Below, in pieces: positions 1-6,817 of a stretch of DNA of 10,491 nucleotides. Origin of the DNA: CAZTLE01 sp964614415. Lineage in GTDB: Bacteria > Bacteroidota > Bacteroidia > Flavobacteriales > Flavobacteriaceae. Below the pieces are notes generated by a model. It had not been told where the DNA came from. It searched no databases and saw only the letters and a list, made by a program, of their open reading frames with translations. Both the position numbers and the translations under genes were made by a program. Every line of letters begins with the position of its first letter. Position 1 is the stretch's first letter. The DNA lies in the NCBI GenBank assembly GCA_964614415.1, contig CAZTLE010000150.1, positions 1 through 10,491 of the forward strand, written 5' to 3'.

Positions 1-1698
1 CAAGATGCAACAATTGACGAATTAAATGGTGCGTGCGGGAATCTTTTAGGCCTTATTGAACTGGAGAACAAAAACCTTCTGAAGTACAACACCCGGAGAT
101 TTGGGATTGTCAACAGTAAGCTCGAACGACTGGGACCCGCCTATGAACACAGGGTGCTGTCTGCGATAAAAGACAAGAACGGAATCCTGTGGATTGCAAC
201 TACTGAAGGACTTTTTAATTGGGATGTTACTAATACGCCCACGACCCCGAAGCTAACTTCAGTTCAGGAAAATGAATACTTAAGAGTCAATGATGTAGAA
301 GCGGATCGTGACGGGATATGGGTTGCAACGCCCAAATACGGCTTGATATACAAAACAGAGACCTTCGAGCACAAGCTTGAACACGACAAGCTAACAGAAG
401 GGGTATTTACCAGTATTTTTAAACAGAGCGACTCAACCCTTTGGGTGGGGTCCAACAGAGGTCTTATTAAGATAAAATATGGATTTGACAACGATGTTCC
501 TGAAATTCAAAAAGCAGAAAGGTTCACAACCGCTCATGGCCTGATCTCGAACTATATTAACGATGTCACCTTCTGGAATGGTGAGTTATGGTTGGCGACG
601 GACGAAGGTCTCTGTCATTTCAACCCGGATCATTTAAAGCCAATCACCACAACTCCGGAGTTAGAAATTGATTATCTGGAAGCCAAAAACGAAACGTTTG
701 AAGTTAAGAACCGAATCAATTTGAGCCGTGACAGGAATGATATAAATATTGCTTATACGGGGATTTCACATAACAAACCTAAAAGCGGATTTTACCGCTA
801 CAAGATTAATGATGAGCCCTGGGTATCTACCAACGAAAGAAAGGTGAGTTTTCTGGATCTTAATCACGGCAAATACTTTTTCTCGGTGCAATGCCGTAGT
901 GATAGCGGAATATGGAGTGAGACTAAGTCGTTGACGTTCACGATCCAACCCCACTTTTTGGAGCAACTCTGGGTTAAAGTCGCTATGGCATTTATGTTAG
1001 CCGTATTAACTTTTCTTTTCACAAGGCGATACCGGAAAAACTGGAAGAGAAAACTGGAGAATGAGAACCGGCTTCGCAGGTCTGAGTTAAACACGCTGCG
1101 AAATCAGATGAATCCCCATTTTATGTTTAATTCCCTCACCGCTATTCAGGCACTGATATATAAAGGGAGTAAGAATGAAGCCAGTGATTATATAGGGGAC
1201 TTTTCGAGTTTAATGAGGAAAAGCCTTGAGTACTCGAGACTTGAAAATATATCCCTGGACGAAGAAATTCAATTCATAGAAAGCTATCTGCAACTTGAAA
1301 CAAAGCGTTTCAAAAAACTATTCGAATACCGTATTGAATTAGATCGGGAATTGGATAGACATAAGATTCAGGTTCCGGCGTTATTGATTCAGCCCCTGTT
1401 GGAGAACTCAATAAAGCACGGATTTAGGGGAATTAAAAAGAATGGGCAGATAGAAGTTACTTTTAAGGAACATCACCTCGATGAAATTTTCGAAATTGTA
1501 ATAATGGACAATGGAACCGGACTAAACCTGACCTCGTCTTCAGATTCAAATGAATCAAGAGGAATGGGAATTGTGAAAGACCGTATCAGCTTGATTCGGG
1601 AGAATTCCAGGATAAAGGAAGTTTCGTTTCACGTAGAAAGTGAAATGGGTAAAGGCACTTTGATCCGGTTATTGCTACCCAAAAAAATGTTAGGATGA
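1..1698 (+). CDS. Sensor histidine kinase, Reg_prop propeller + Y_Y_Y + LytS-type kinase (5' partial)
   Basis: The frame is open from base 1, so the true start lies upstream; the first GTG/ATG-type codons inside the window are internal. Codons 1 to about 230 hold repeated Reg_prop blades with the pattern G-(I/T)-LW-(I/V)-(A/G)-(T/S)...GL, for example GILWIATTEGLF, STLWVGSNRGLI and GELWLATDEGL. Codons about 247-319 match a Y_Y_Y (Ig-like) domain (FYRYKINDEPW ... W). One membrane helix follows at about codons 322-341, then a basic/acidic linker likely to be coiled coil. The kinase core is the His_kinase (LytS/YehU) type: phospho-acceptor His373 in NPHFMFNSL, N-box Asn469 in LLENSIKHG, and G-box DNGTGL from Asp503. 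The layout implies a periplasmic propeller that senses a ligand and a cytoplasmic kinase. It overlaps the next gene by 4 bases (ATGA), so the two are translationally coupled and the regulator is its cognate partner. The ligand is unknown. There is no fused receiver or AraC domain, so this is not the hybrid polysaccharide-sensor type. Confidence 0.95.
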   Translation, partial: QDATIDELNGACGNLLGLIELENKNLLKYNTRRFGIVNSKLERLGPAYEHRVLSAIKDKNGILWIATTEGLFNWDVTNTPTTPKLTSVQENEYLRVNDVEADRDGIWVATPKYGLIYKTETFEHKLEHDKLTEGVFTSIFKQSDSTLWVGSNRGLIKIKYGFDNDVPEIQKAERFTTAHGLISNYINDVTFWNGELWLATDEGLCHFNPDHLKPITTTPELEIDYLEAKNETFEVKNRINLSRDRNDINIAYTGISHNKPKSGFYRYKINDEPWVSTNERKVSFLDLNHGKYFFSVQCRSDSGIWSETKSLTFTIQPHFLEQLWVKVAMAFMLAVLTFLFTRRYRKNWKRKLENENRLRRSELNTLRNQMNPHFMFNSLTAIQALIYKGSKNEASDYIGDFSSLMRKSLEYSRLENISLDEEIQFIESYLQLETKRFKKLFEYRIELDRELDRHKIQVPALLIQPLLENSIKHGFRGIKKNGQIEVTFKEHHLDEIFEIVIMDNGTGLNLTSSSDSNESRGMGIVKDRISLIRENSRIKEVSFHVESEMGKGTLIRLLLPKKMLG

Positions 1699-2435
1699 TT
1701 GATACGGTTGTTATTGAAGATGAAATTGAAATCCAGGGCTTTATAGTAAGCCTGCTCACCAGGTATTGTAGTGGGTTGCGAGTAGTTGGTACTGCAGGTT
1801 CGGTAGAACAGGCAACGCTGTTGATTAAGCAAAAGAAACCGGAGTTGGTATTCCTGGATGTCGAACTGAAGGATGGCAAGGCCTTTGAAATCCTTGAAGT
1901 TTTTGATGAAAATGACTTTGTGACAATTTTTCTTACAGGATACTCCAAATACGGCATCGAAGGGGTTAAGTACGGAGTAGGGGATTATCTTATGAAACCG
2001 ATTGTTCTCAAAGAATTAATCCAATCCGTAGACAAAGCCAGGGAAAAGGTCCGGGAGAAGGATGTGCTGCGAAAGTTTCACAGCCAGGATCATTTTGAGA
2101 AGATCGAAGGACGAATATTGGTTTCAAAAATTGACAGGTCAAAGGTCCTTTTAACTTGTTCCGAGATACAATATTTGCAAAGCGAGCAGGGCTACACCCG
2201 TATACATCTGGTTGATGGTCAGAGCCTCCTGGCAAATAGTGCTTTGAAGTCCATTTGCGAACGGTTGCCTTCTTTCTTCGTCAGAGTGCACCGGTCACAC
2301 GCTATAAACCTGAATTTTGTACGATCCTATGAAGTCAAGAGAAACGGCTGGGTGAAACTTGATGACGGTGAAGTGCTTCCTGTTTCGGCAAGGAGCAAAA
2401 GACGGTTTTTGGAAGTAATGAATTCGTTTCTCTGA
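1695..2435 (+). CDS. LytTR-family response regulator
   Basis: A complete 246-residue two-domain regulator. The receiver spans residues 1-125: acidic pair Glu8-Asp9, phospho-acceptor Asp55 in VFLDVEL, Thr81 in FLTGY and Lys101 in LMKP are all present, so it should be phosphorylatable. The LytTR DNA-binding domain covers residues about 143-246, with the family signatures YLQSEQGYTRIHL, FVRVHRSHAINLNFV and LPVSARSKR. The start ATG lies inside the kinase stop region (4-base overlap), so no separate ribosome site is needed. By family knowledge it is a LytR/AlgR-like transcription regulator phosphorylated by the upstream kinase. Its target promoters cannot be inferred from the window. A dispersed repeat starts two bases after its stop codon. 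Confidence 0.96.
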   Translation: MIDTVVIEDEIEIQGFIVSLLTRYCSGLRVVGTAGSVEQATLLIKQKKPELVFLDVELKDGKAFEILEVFDENDFVTIFLTGYSKYGIEGVKYGVGDYLMKPIVLKELIQSVDKAREKVREKDVLRKFHSQDHFEKIEGRILVSKIDRSKVLLTCSEIQYLQSEQGYTRIHLVDGQSLLANSALKSICERLPSFFVRVHRSHAINLNFVRSYEVKRNGWVKLDDGEVLPVSARSKRRFLEVMNSFL

Positions 2436-2436
2436 T

Positions 2437-2488
2437 TGTACTTGCCCTTAGTATATCGAAGGGGCGAAGTGCGGATAGAAGGGGGTAG
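2437..2488 (+). repeat. Dispersed intergenic repeat, copy A
   Basis: Starting two bases after the response-regulator stop, this stretch aligns with 3712-3762. The first 40 positions align without a gap and with about five differences, sharing the core TATCGAAGGGGC; a one-base gap then leads to a common GGGTAG end. The two copies lie on the same strand but at the 3' ends of genes pointing in opposite directions, so the element does not follow the gene. From memory, CTGAG...TCGAAGGG-type short repeats are frequent between genes in Bacteroidota; no search was possible. Confidence 0.7.
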
Positions 2489-2576
2489 CATAGTATTAAC
2501 TATGAACATGGATGTTCGCGGCAGGGGGTGATAAGGAGGTAACACCTTTGGTGGTTGATCAGGATGAAGTGAATCC

Positions 2577-2598
2577 AAAAGAAGTGCTTTAGCCCTTC
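2577..2598 (-). terminator. Possible rho-independent terminator of rpsU
   Basis: Read on the minus strand, 18-39 bases after the rpsU-like stop, there is a hairpin GAAG-G-GC / GC-A-CTTC with loop TAAA. It has six pairs and one mismatch, and TTTT follows. It is in the right orientation for the rpsU transcript, but the stem is short and the U-run is only four bases. Confidence 0.4.
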
Positions 2599-2615
2599 TG
2601 TCCCAATATAGAAAC

Positions 2616-2813
2616 CTAGTCCAGTGTATTTTCTTGCAGGTATTTATTTCGGTAGATCGCCTTTTTCTTTGCCTCTCTAAGCCGCAGAGATTTTTTCTTG
2701 TATTCTTTGCGCTCTCGTAATTGTTGTAACTGTTTAACGCTCCGTTGTTTTCTTTTGTATCGTTTCAGTGCTTTATCGATACTTTCCCCATTGCGCAGTA
2801 CTATTTTTAACAT
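2616..2813 (-). CDS. rpsU: Divergent small-subunit ribosomal protein bS21
   Basis: A 65-residue, very basic protein starting MLKIVLRNGESIDKALKRYKRK. It follows the bS21 pattern of a short beta start, then GE-(N/S)-ID-(R/K)-ALKR-(F/Y)-KRK, then a long basic helix (LRERKEYKKKSLRLREAKKKAIYRNKYLQ). I chose ATG 2811-2813 because the protein then begins exactly where bS21 begins. An in-frame ATG at 2844-2846 would add eleven mostly hydrophobic residues unlike the family. bS21 binds the 30S platform near the anti-SD of 16S rRNA; in Flavobacterium, bS21 with bS6 and bS18 is reported to hide the anti-SD, and rpsU mRNA is reported to carry an SD used in autoregulation. This copy is more divergent than a typical housekeeping bS21, so it may be a second paralogue. 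It lies 132 bases downstream of the cold-shock gene on the same strand, suggesting a shared cold or translation role. Confidence 0.85.
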   Translation of the reverse strand: MLKIVLRNGESIDKALKRYKRKQRSVKQLQQLRERKEYKKKSLRLREAKKKAIYRNKYLQENTLD

Positions 2814-2863
2814 ATATAATAAGATTAAAGCTTTTAAAAGTAGCATTAGATCAACAAAAGAAA

Positions 2864-2872
2864 TTCCTCCTT
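2864..2872 (-). promoter_or_regulatory. Strong SD-like site in the rpsU leader
   Basis: The minus strand reads AAGGAGGAA here, the strongest SD match upstream of any gene in the window, while most other starts have none. It sits 52 bases before the preferred rpsU ATG and 17-19 bases before the in-frame ATG at 2844-2846. It is eight bases before TTG-TTG-ATC-TAA, a possible three-codon leader (2857-2846) whose stop overlaps that ATG as TAATG. The site therefore fits rpsU control through the SD, by a leader mini-ORF with reinitiation or by a folded leader. The mechanism is inference. Confidence 0.5.
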
Positions 2873-2907
2873 GGCCTGATTATGCCCTTCAAATAATTGA
2901 AAAGTAG

Positions 2908-2937
2908 AGCCCTCTCCTTAATCAGGAAAGGGCTTTT
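2908..2937. terminator. Hairpin between cspA and rpsU genes
   Basis: A ten-position stem AGCCCTCTCC / GGAAAGGGCT with a single C-A mismatch and a seven-base loop TTAATCA. On the + strand TTTT (2934-2937) follows it directly; on the minus strand it is followed by CTACTTTT, a weaker U-run. Minus-strand transcripts leaving cspA cross it within 10 bases of the stop, so it may terminate or attenuate cspA and set how much reads through into rpsU. As a + strand terminator it would follow a frame that ends at 2907. Confidence 0.6.
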
Positions 2938-2945
2938 AAAAAATA

Positions 2946-3140
2946 CTAATTGACCAACGATACACGAACTGCATTCAGGCCTTTTTTTCCTTGTTCCGTT
3001 TCAAACTGGACCTTGTCATTCTCACGGATCTCTTCCAGGAGACCACTTTGGTGTACAAAGATGTCTTCATTGGAGTCTTCGGGTGTGATAAATCCAAACC
3101 CTTTTGAGTTATTGAAAAACTTAACTGTTCCTTTTTTCAT
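2946..3140 (-). CDS. cspA: Cold-shock domain protein, CspA family
   Basis: A 64-residue protein, the usual single cold-shock-domain size, with RNP1 KGFGFI and RNP2 DIFVHQS and the family start MKKGTVKFFN and end GLNAVRVSLVN. It binds single-stranded RNA/DNA and acts as an RNA chaperone that melts mRNA structure in the cytoplasm. The start at 3138-3140 is chosen because upstream in-frame codons (to 3194) encode an Asn/Ile-rich tail typical of AT-rich leader DNA. There is no SD; the 20 bases before the ATG are A/T-rich. A long non-coding stretch lies upstream, consistent with the long 5' leader known for cold-shock genes. The rpsU-like gene follows on the same strand. The symbol names the family only; the genome may have several paralogues. 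Confidence 0.94.
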   Translation of the reverse strand: MKKGTVKFFNNSKGFGFITPEDSNEDIFVHQSGLLEEIRENDKVQFETEQGKKGLNAVRVSLVN

Positions 3141-3215
3141 GGTATTAAAATTATTGTTACTAAAAATGTTATTTATGTTTTTAATGATATTCATAATGAG
3201 TTGTTTTAAAGAATT

Positions 3216-3241
3216 AGAGCATTGGTGCTCTGGCTTTTTTT
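3216..3241 (+). terminator. Hairpin with U7 tail upstream of cspA
   Basis: A perfect six-pair stem AGAGCA / TGCTCT with tetraloop TTGG (3216-3231), then GGC and seven T (3235-3241). In the + direction this has intrinsic-terminator form, but no + strand gene precedes it, so it would end a transcript antisense to cspA. In the minus direction it lies 76-91 bases upstream of the cspA ATG and would be part of the cspA leader RNA, preceded by A7. Which strand uses it cannot be decided here. Confidence 0.5.
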
Positions 3242-3711
3242 AATTAGTGCTTCCCCTTATGTTTCTTTGATGATTACTGCATCTGGTTGTAATGTCGCAC
3301 TCGAATGTCGGTTTACACAATCGTCGAGAGACTGTCACTGATAAAGAAGAAAGAAAAAACTGATTTAAAAGAAGAGGGAACTAATTGAAAAGAAGGTAAT
3401 GCTTACTTGGTTATCCTAGATACTTAAATATAAATGTTATTTGATACTGTATTGTTTTTAAAAAGAAAGCAAGGATAAGCTAAGAAATAGTTCTAGACCG
3501 AACGAAGCCGTCTTCACGATTGTGGGGCGAAGGTATGTGTAATAATCGGGGTAACGCCCAATTAAATGTTAAATTTCAAATACTCTTCCGGGGTAAGCAA
3601 CATAATTTTTATCACAATGATGCTCTTTAACTACCTTAAATAGGTTTTTAAAAGTTCACTTCCGGATCCTTGTCCAGGGCGCGTCAATACCGGAGTCTTG
3701 ACCAGGCGGAG
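3242..3711. other. AT-rich non-coding stretch between cspA and the patatin gene
   Basis: No convincing coding frame on either strand. The piece nearest cspA should contain its promoter and leader; I found no clean TAnnTTTG (-7) match for the minus strand, the closest being TATCCTTG at 3477-3470. A purine-rich + strand run lies at about 3340-3397. Near the patatin end an inverted pair ACTTCCGG (3658-3665) / CCGGAGT (3690-3696) could fold with one bulge. Three related segments CTTGTCCAGGG, CTTGACCAGGC and CTTGTCCTGAG start at about 3669, 3697 and 3717, the last inside the dispersed repeat. Confidence 0.55.
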
Positions 3712-3762
3712 TGTACTTGTCCTGAGTGTATCGAAGGGGCAAAGTGTGGATTGAGAGGGTAG
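3712..3762 (+). repeat. Dispersed intergenic repeat, copy B
   Basis: The second copy of the element at 2437-2488, in the same orientation on the + strand. It begins TGTACTTGTCCTGAG and contains TATCGAAGGGGC. It ends eight bases from the patatin stop codon (3770-3772), so it is within the patatin 3' untranslated region and is read there in the reverse sense. It carries the more complete CTTGTCCTGAGTGTATCGAAG form; copy A has CTTAG in place of CTGAG. Confidence 0.7.
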
Positions 3763-3769
3763 TGGTAGT

Positions 3770-5458
3770 TCACTCTACATCAATTTTATACGTTTCCCTA
3801 AACTCTTTGCCTCCAATTCTATACACACCCTCCTCTCCAACCGGGTTGGCCATATAGTCGCCAATGCTCACATATTGCGGCTCTTCCCAACTTGCTTCTA
3901 TATAAAAGTGCCTGGCCAAACCTAATGATTCAAGTAGTTCTTCCGTTAATTGGAAAGCATAGACTTTACCTTTAGGCGTATATTCTGCCCAATCACCATC
4001 CGGCAACCTATTGAACAGTTCATATCGCGCGTGAAATTTTTCAGGCTCAACTACATACAACTCCTTGGCTTCAGTTTGATTCTTAACAATATAATCTCCT
4101 TTCTTCGCCTGGTTAGTGGTTTCGATGCCGGCACTGGTAATAGAAACTACTTCCTCGTTAGATACTGCTTTTCTGGCAAGGACCCCCTTCACCTTTCTGT
4201 GTTGTTTTCCCTCATCTTTAAAAGCAGGTTCAAATAGTTTTCTGGTTTCTTCCTGACTGATTGGTTCTTGTGTCGGTTCTTTAATTCCAAAATCAAAAGT
4301 AAGGGGGTAATGTGCTGCACGTACTTTCTCCAAAGCGTGTGCTTTCCCTATATCATAGAGTCTTTGTGCATTTTTGCCTTTGTCCATTTTTGGAAGAGAC
4401 CGAAGTTCTTCTTCCTTTAGATGAAATTTTAACGCAGCCAGTGTGACCTTATCGAGGCTTACGTTGTACCTGCAATAATCCAGAAGCGGGGCTTCAGAAA
4501 TAAGATCCGCACTAAGGTCGCCTGCTTCATCATTGATTTTTTCGGGTATCCGGGCATTTGAAAAATATTGCATTAAGTACTTATTCTGTTCAGTGGCATC
4601 CTTCATGAACATATCCGGCAATGCAGGAGCCCAGCCTATTGACTTTCTGCGAAGCAACTTGTCCTTCTCTTTCTTTTGAACCTTCGACGTGTGAAAACCG
4701 GTTCCCACGGAAATCATCAACATATGATCTTTGCTTTTTGCCCACTGGTATCCATACCCTTTAATAGTCGCCATTAAAAACAACATCAGCGAAGGGTTAT
4801 TGGCCATACTTACACCTCCGTCAATGAATACTGCCGACTCACCATCGTCGAATATTATTTCTTTAGGTTTAAAATAGGAGGGTGCCGCCGAAGTTGCCCT
4901 TAACAGATCCTTTATATAGATTCCTTTATTGTATTCGTAGTAACTGTTTGAAGGATGATTGTGAAACACAAAGGTGCTATAGGTATCCGCACGTTTTGCG
5001 AAAATCGCCAATCCTGTTTTAAATTCTTTGCTTCCAAGGGTAAGGTCTTTTATCTCCGGCAGATTTTCCAACTCATTTTCGAGAATTGTATGATCATATT
5101 GAGCTGATAAGAAATATCTAAAATACCACCAATTTAAAAGGTGAGATCGGTTTGTGAATATTTTAGCCCCAAGGGTTAAATACAGATTCTTTATTTCTTC
5201 GACAGGCTTGCCTAAGGCTATAAACGTAGCTATTATCGCACCCGTGCTTGTCCCGCCAACCAGGTCAAAATAATCGGACAAGACGAAGTCAGGTTTGTCG
5301 TACCTATCTCGCAATAAACTTTCCATTTCCTCTAAATACCCCAGTGTTAGGGCTCCGCGAATTCCTCCACCATCCAATGATAGGATGCGCTTTGGGCCGG
5401 AGGCCATAAGTCGTTTATAAACGGGATGGTCCTTGTAGGTATCGTGATTAGTATCCAT
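3770..5458 (-). CDS. Patatin-like phospholipase with tandem C-terminal GDY modules
   Basis: A 562-residue protein without a signal peptide. The patatin domain spans residues about 22-225: glycine-rich oxyanion loop DGGGIRG (29-35), nucleophile Ser71 in GTSTG, and catalytic Asp213 in IDGGVSMANNP, so the Ser-Asp dyad is intact. It should hydrolyse acyl esters of membrane phospholipids or lysophospholipids from the cytosol. Residues about 225-345 extend the core (LMISVGTGFHTSK). The C-terminal part carries two related modules: GDYIVKN...YVVEPEKFHARYEL (454-481) and GDYMANP...VYRIGGKEFRETYKI (533-559). Both have GDY followed 20-21 residues later by F-x3-Y. The segment between them, KVYAFQLTEELLESLGL, contains a predicted helix. 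Similar GDY...E.Y...F..TY strings occur, from memory, in small phage-related proteins; their function is unclear. Family relatives include CBASS effectors, but no cyclase gene is visible here. It is divergent from the AraC gene, 224 bases away. ATG 5456-5458 is the first in-frame start and has no SD. Confidence 0.92.
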   Translation of the reverse strand: MDTNHDTYKDHPVYKRLMASGPKRILSLDGGGIRGALTLGYLEEMESLLRDRYDKPDFVLSDYFDLVGGTSTGAIIATFIALGKPVEEIKNLYLTLGAKIFTNRSHLLNWWYFRYFLSAQYDHTILENELENLPEIKDLTLGSKEFKTGLAIFAKRADTYSTFVFHNHPSNSYYEYNKGIYIKDLLRATSAAPSYFKPKEIIFDDGESAVFIDGGVSMANNPSLMLFLMATIKGYGYQWAKSKDHMLMISVGTGFHTSKVQKKEKDKLLRRKSIGWAPALPDMFMKDATEQNKYLMQYFSNARIPEKINDEAGDLSADLISEAPLLDYCRYNVSLDKVTLAALKFHLKEEELRSLPKMDKGKNAQRLYDIGKAHALEKVRAAHYPLTFDFGIKEPTQEPISQEETRKLFEPAFKDEGKQHRKVKGVLARKAVSNEEVVSITSAGIETTNQAKKGDYIVKNQTEAKELYVVEPEKFHARYELFNRLPDGDWAEYTPKGKVYAFQLTEELLESLGLARHFYIEASWEEPQYVSIGDYMANPVGEEGVYRIGGKEFRETYKIDVE

Positions 5459-5682
5459 AGGATGAAACTTTGATTCTGTGTGTCTTATATATTGATTCTA
5501 AGATAGTTATTCATTGTGAATGTTCATCGATGAAAGAAGGGAAAAATGTAAACAGGGATTTTCTGCCCGAAATCGATTGATCCAATTATTAGCCACATCA
5601 GCGAGTTCATTTCACAAATCTGAATCTCTCCAATCTTTTCCTATTTCTTTAATACATTTACTCCGTCCATAACAGCAGGCGC

Positions 5683-6759
5683 ATGCATAATAGTCTTCTT
5701 ATCATCCTGGGAATAGGCTTGATTCAAAGCACCATCTTCGCGCTGCTTACCCTACAAAAGAAGCATAAGTCAGTATCCGATTGGATCTTGTTCTTCTGGT
5801 TCTTTTCGTTTTGTATCCATTTCGGAAGCATCATTATGGTAGAGTTGGATAATAACCTGCTTTACCTGGCTCTTGCTAAGAATTTATTGCTGCTTTACGG
5901 TCCTTTTCTTTGGCTTTACACCTATAGGTCCTATTCGGGCTTTTCGAGAAATTCATTGGGTTTGCAGTCGCTGCATTTCCTGCCGTTCATGGCATTAACG
6001 ATTTCAGGGCTGGTGATGAACATAAACGGATCTCACACTTATGAAGTGGTTTTGGTGAGCGTAAAGCTGGTTTCGCTCATTCTGTATCCTGTCTATACAC
6101 TATACTGGTTGAAGCACAAGAGTGACTCCCTTAAAACCGAGAGGGCCGATGATTTTGTTACGTTTTCAAACTGGCTAAGGGCCATAGCCTATCTCATACT
6201 CTTTACCGGATGTTTGGGACTGATTCATGTGTTGGGAGATATCACCTTACTCATTTCATTTTCGGAAGTACTGGATATTTTCACCTATGTTGTCATCATC
6301 ACAATTATGGGCTATCTGGGATTGAAACACGGTATTATGATTAATACCGGTATAAGAGAAGATGCGTCCTTAAAGAAAAGCTACTCGTCCAGCCCGTTGA
6401 CCACTTCAGAAAAAAAGAACTTGCAGTTAGAAATAACAAACTATCTGGATACAACAGAAGATTATCTGGATCATGAGTTTACCCTCAGCACACTTTCGGA
6501 TAAATTAAACACGCCAAAGCATCATTTGTCTCAGGTTATTAATTCTGAAATGAACAGCACCTTCTATGATCTGGTCAATAGGCGGCGGATTGACTATGCG
6601 CTACATCGCATACAAAATACAGAGGATAGTGAGGCGTTGACTCTGGAGGCATTGGGGTATGAATCCGGATTTAATACCAAGTCGGCATTCTATCGTCATT
6701 TTAAATTTTACACCGGAAAAACCCCGGGTCAGGCGAAGAAGGAAAAACGTCCTGATTAA
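5683..6759 (+). CDS. Membrane-anchored AraC-family transcriptional regulator
   Basis: A 358-residue protein with two parts. Residues about 4-214 contain seven hydrophobic segments (roughly 4-24, 34-53, 59-81, 97-114, 122-143, 164-184, 187-214). A linker leads to an AraC/XylS DNA-binding domain from about residue 245: first helix-turn-helix FTLSTLSDKLNTPKHHLSQVIN, second in LEALGYESGFNTKSAFYRHF, then the family end KFYTGKTPGQ. It probably senses a membrane or periplasmic signal and binds DNA at the inner-membrane face; this 7TM-AraC layout is common in Flavobacteriia. The start ATG 5683-5685 leads straight into the first helix and has no SD. A near match to the Bacteroidota -7 element, TACATTTA, is at 5653-5660, with no clear -33 element. 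The downstream CPBP protease gene starts 58 bases later and may be co-transcribed. The ligand and targets are unknown. Confidence 0.92.
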   Translation: MHNSLLIILGIGLIQSTIFALLTLQKKHKSVSDWILFFWFFSFCIHFGSIIMVELDNNLLYLALAKNLLLLYGPFLWLYTYRSYSGFSRNSLGLQSLHFLPFMALTISGLVMNINGSHTYEVVLVSVKLVSLILYPVYTLYWLKHKSDSLKTERADDFVTFSNWLRAIAYLILFTGCLGLIHVLGDITLLISFSEVLDIFTYVVIITIMGYLGLKHGIMINTGIREDASLKKSYSSSPLTTSEKKNLQLEITNYLDTTEDYLDHEFTLSTLSDKLNTPKHHLSQVINSEMNSTFYDLVNRRRIDYALHRIQNTEDSEALTLEALGYESGFNTKSAFYRHFKFYTGKTPGQAKKEKRPD

Positions 6760-6817
6760 TTAATTTGTTCTTTTTCTGTTGGGAATTTGATTCCATTTGC
6801 GCATCAAAACATTCCAA

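Noticed and set aside
2814..2846. bS21 starting at ATG 2844-2846 as the annotated start
   Set aside because: The extra eleven mostly hydrophobic residues do not fit bS21; kept only as a regulatory possibility.
3138..3194. Longer cspA start at 3192-3194
   Set aside because: It adds an Asn/Ile-rich stretch from AT-rich leader DNA before the family's normal MKKGTVKFF start.
3770..5458. Calling the patatin a CBASS effector
   Set aside because: No CD-NTase, Cap2/Cap3-like or other CBASS gene is visible; the patatin is divergent from an AraC regulator.
6782..6794. GGAAT/ATTCC inverted repeat between the AraC and CPBP genes as a terminator
   Set aside because: Five-base stem with a three-base loop and no T-run; it would not end transcription.
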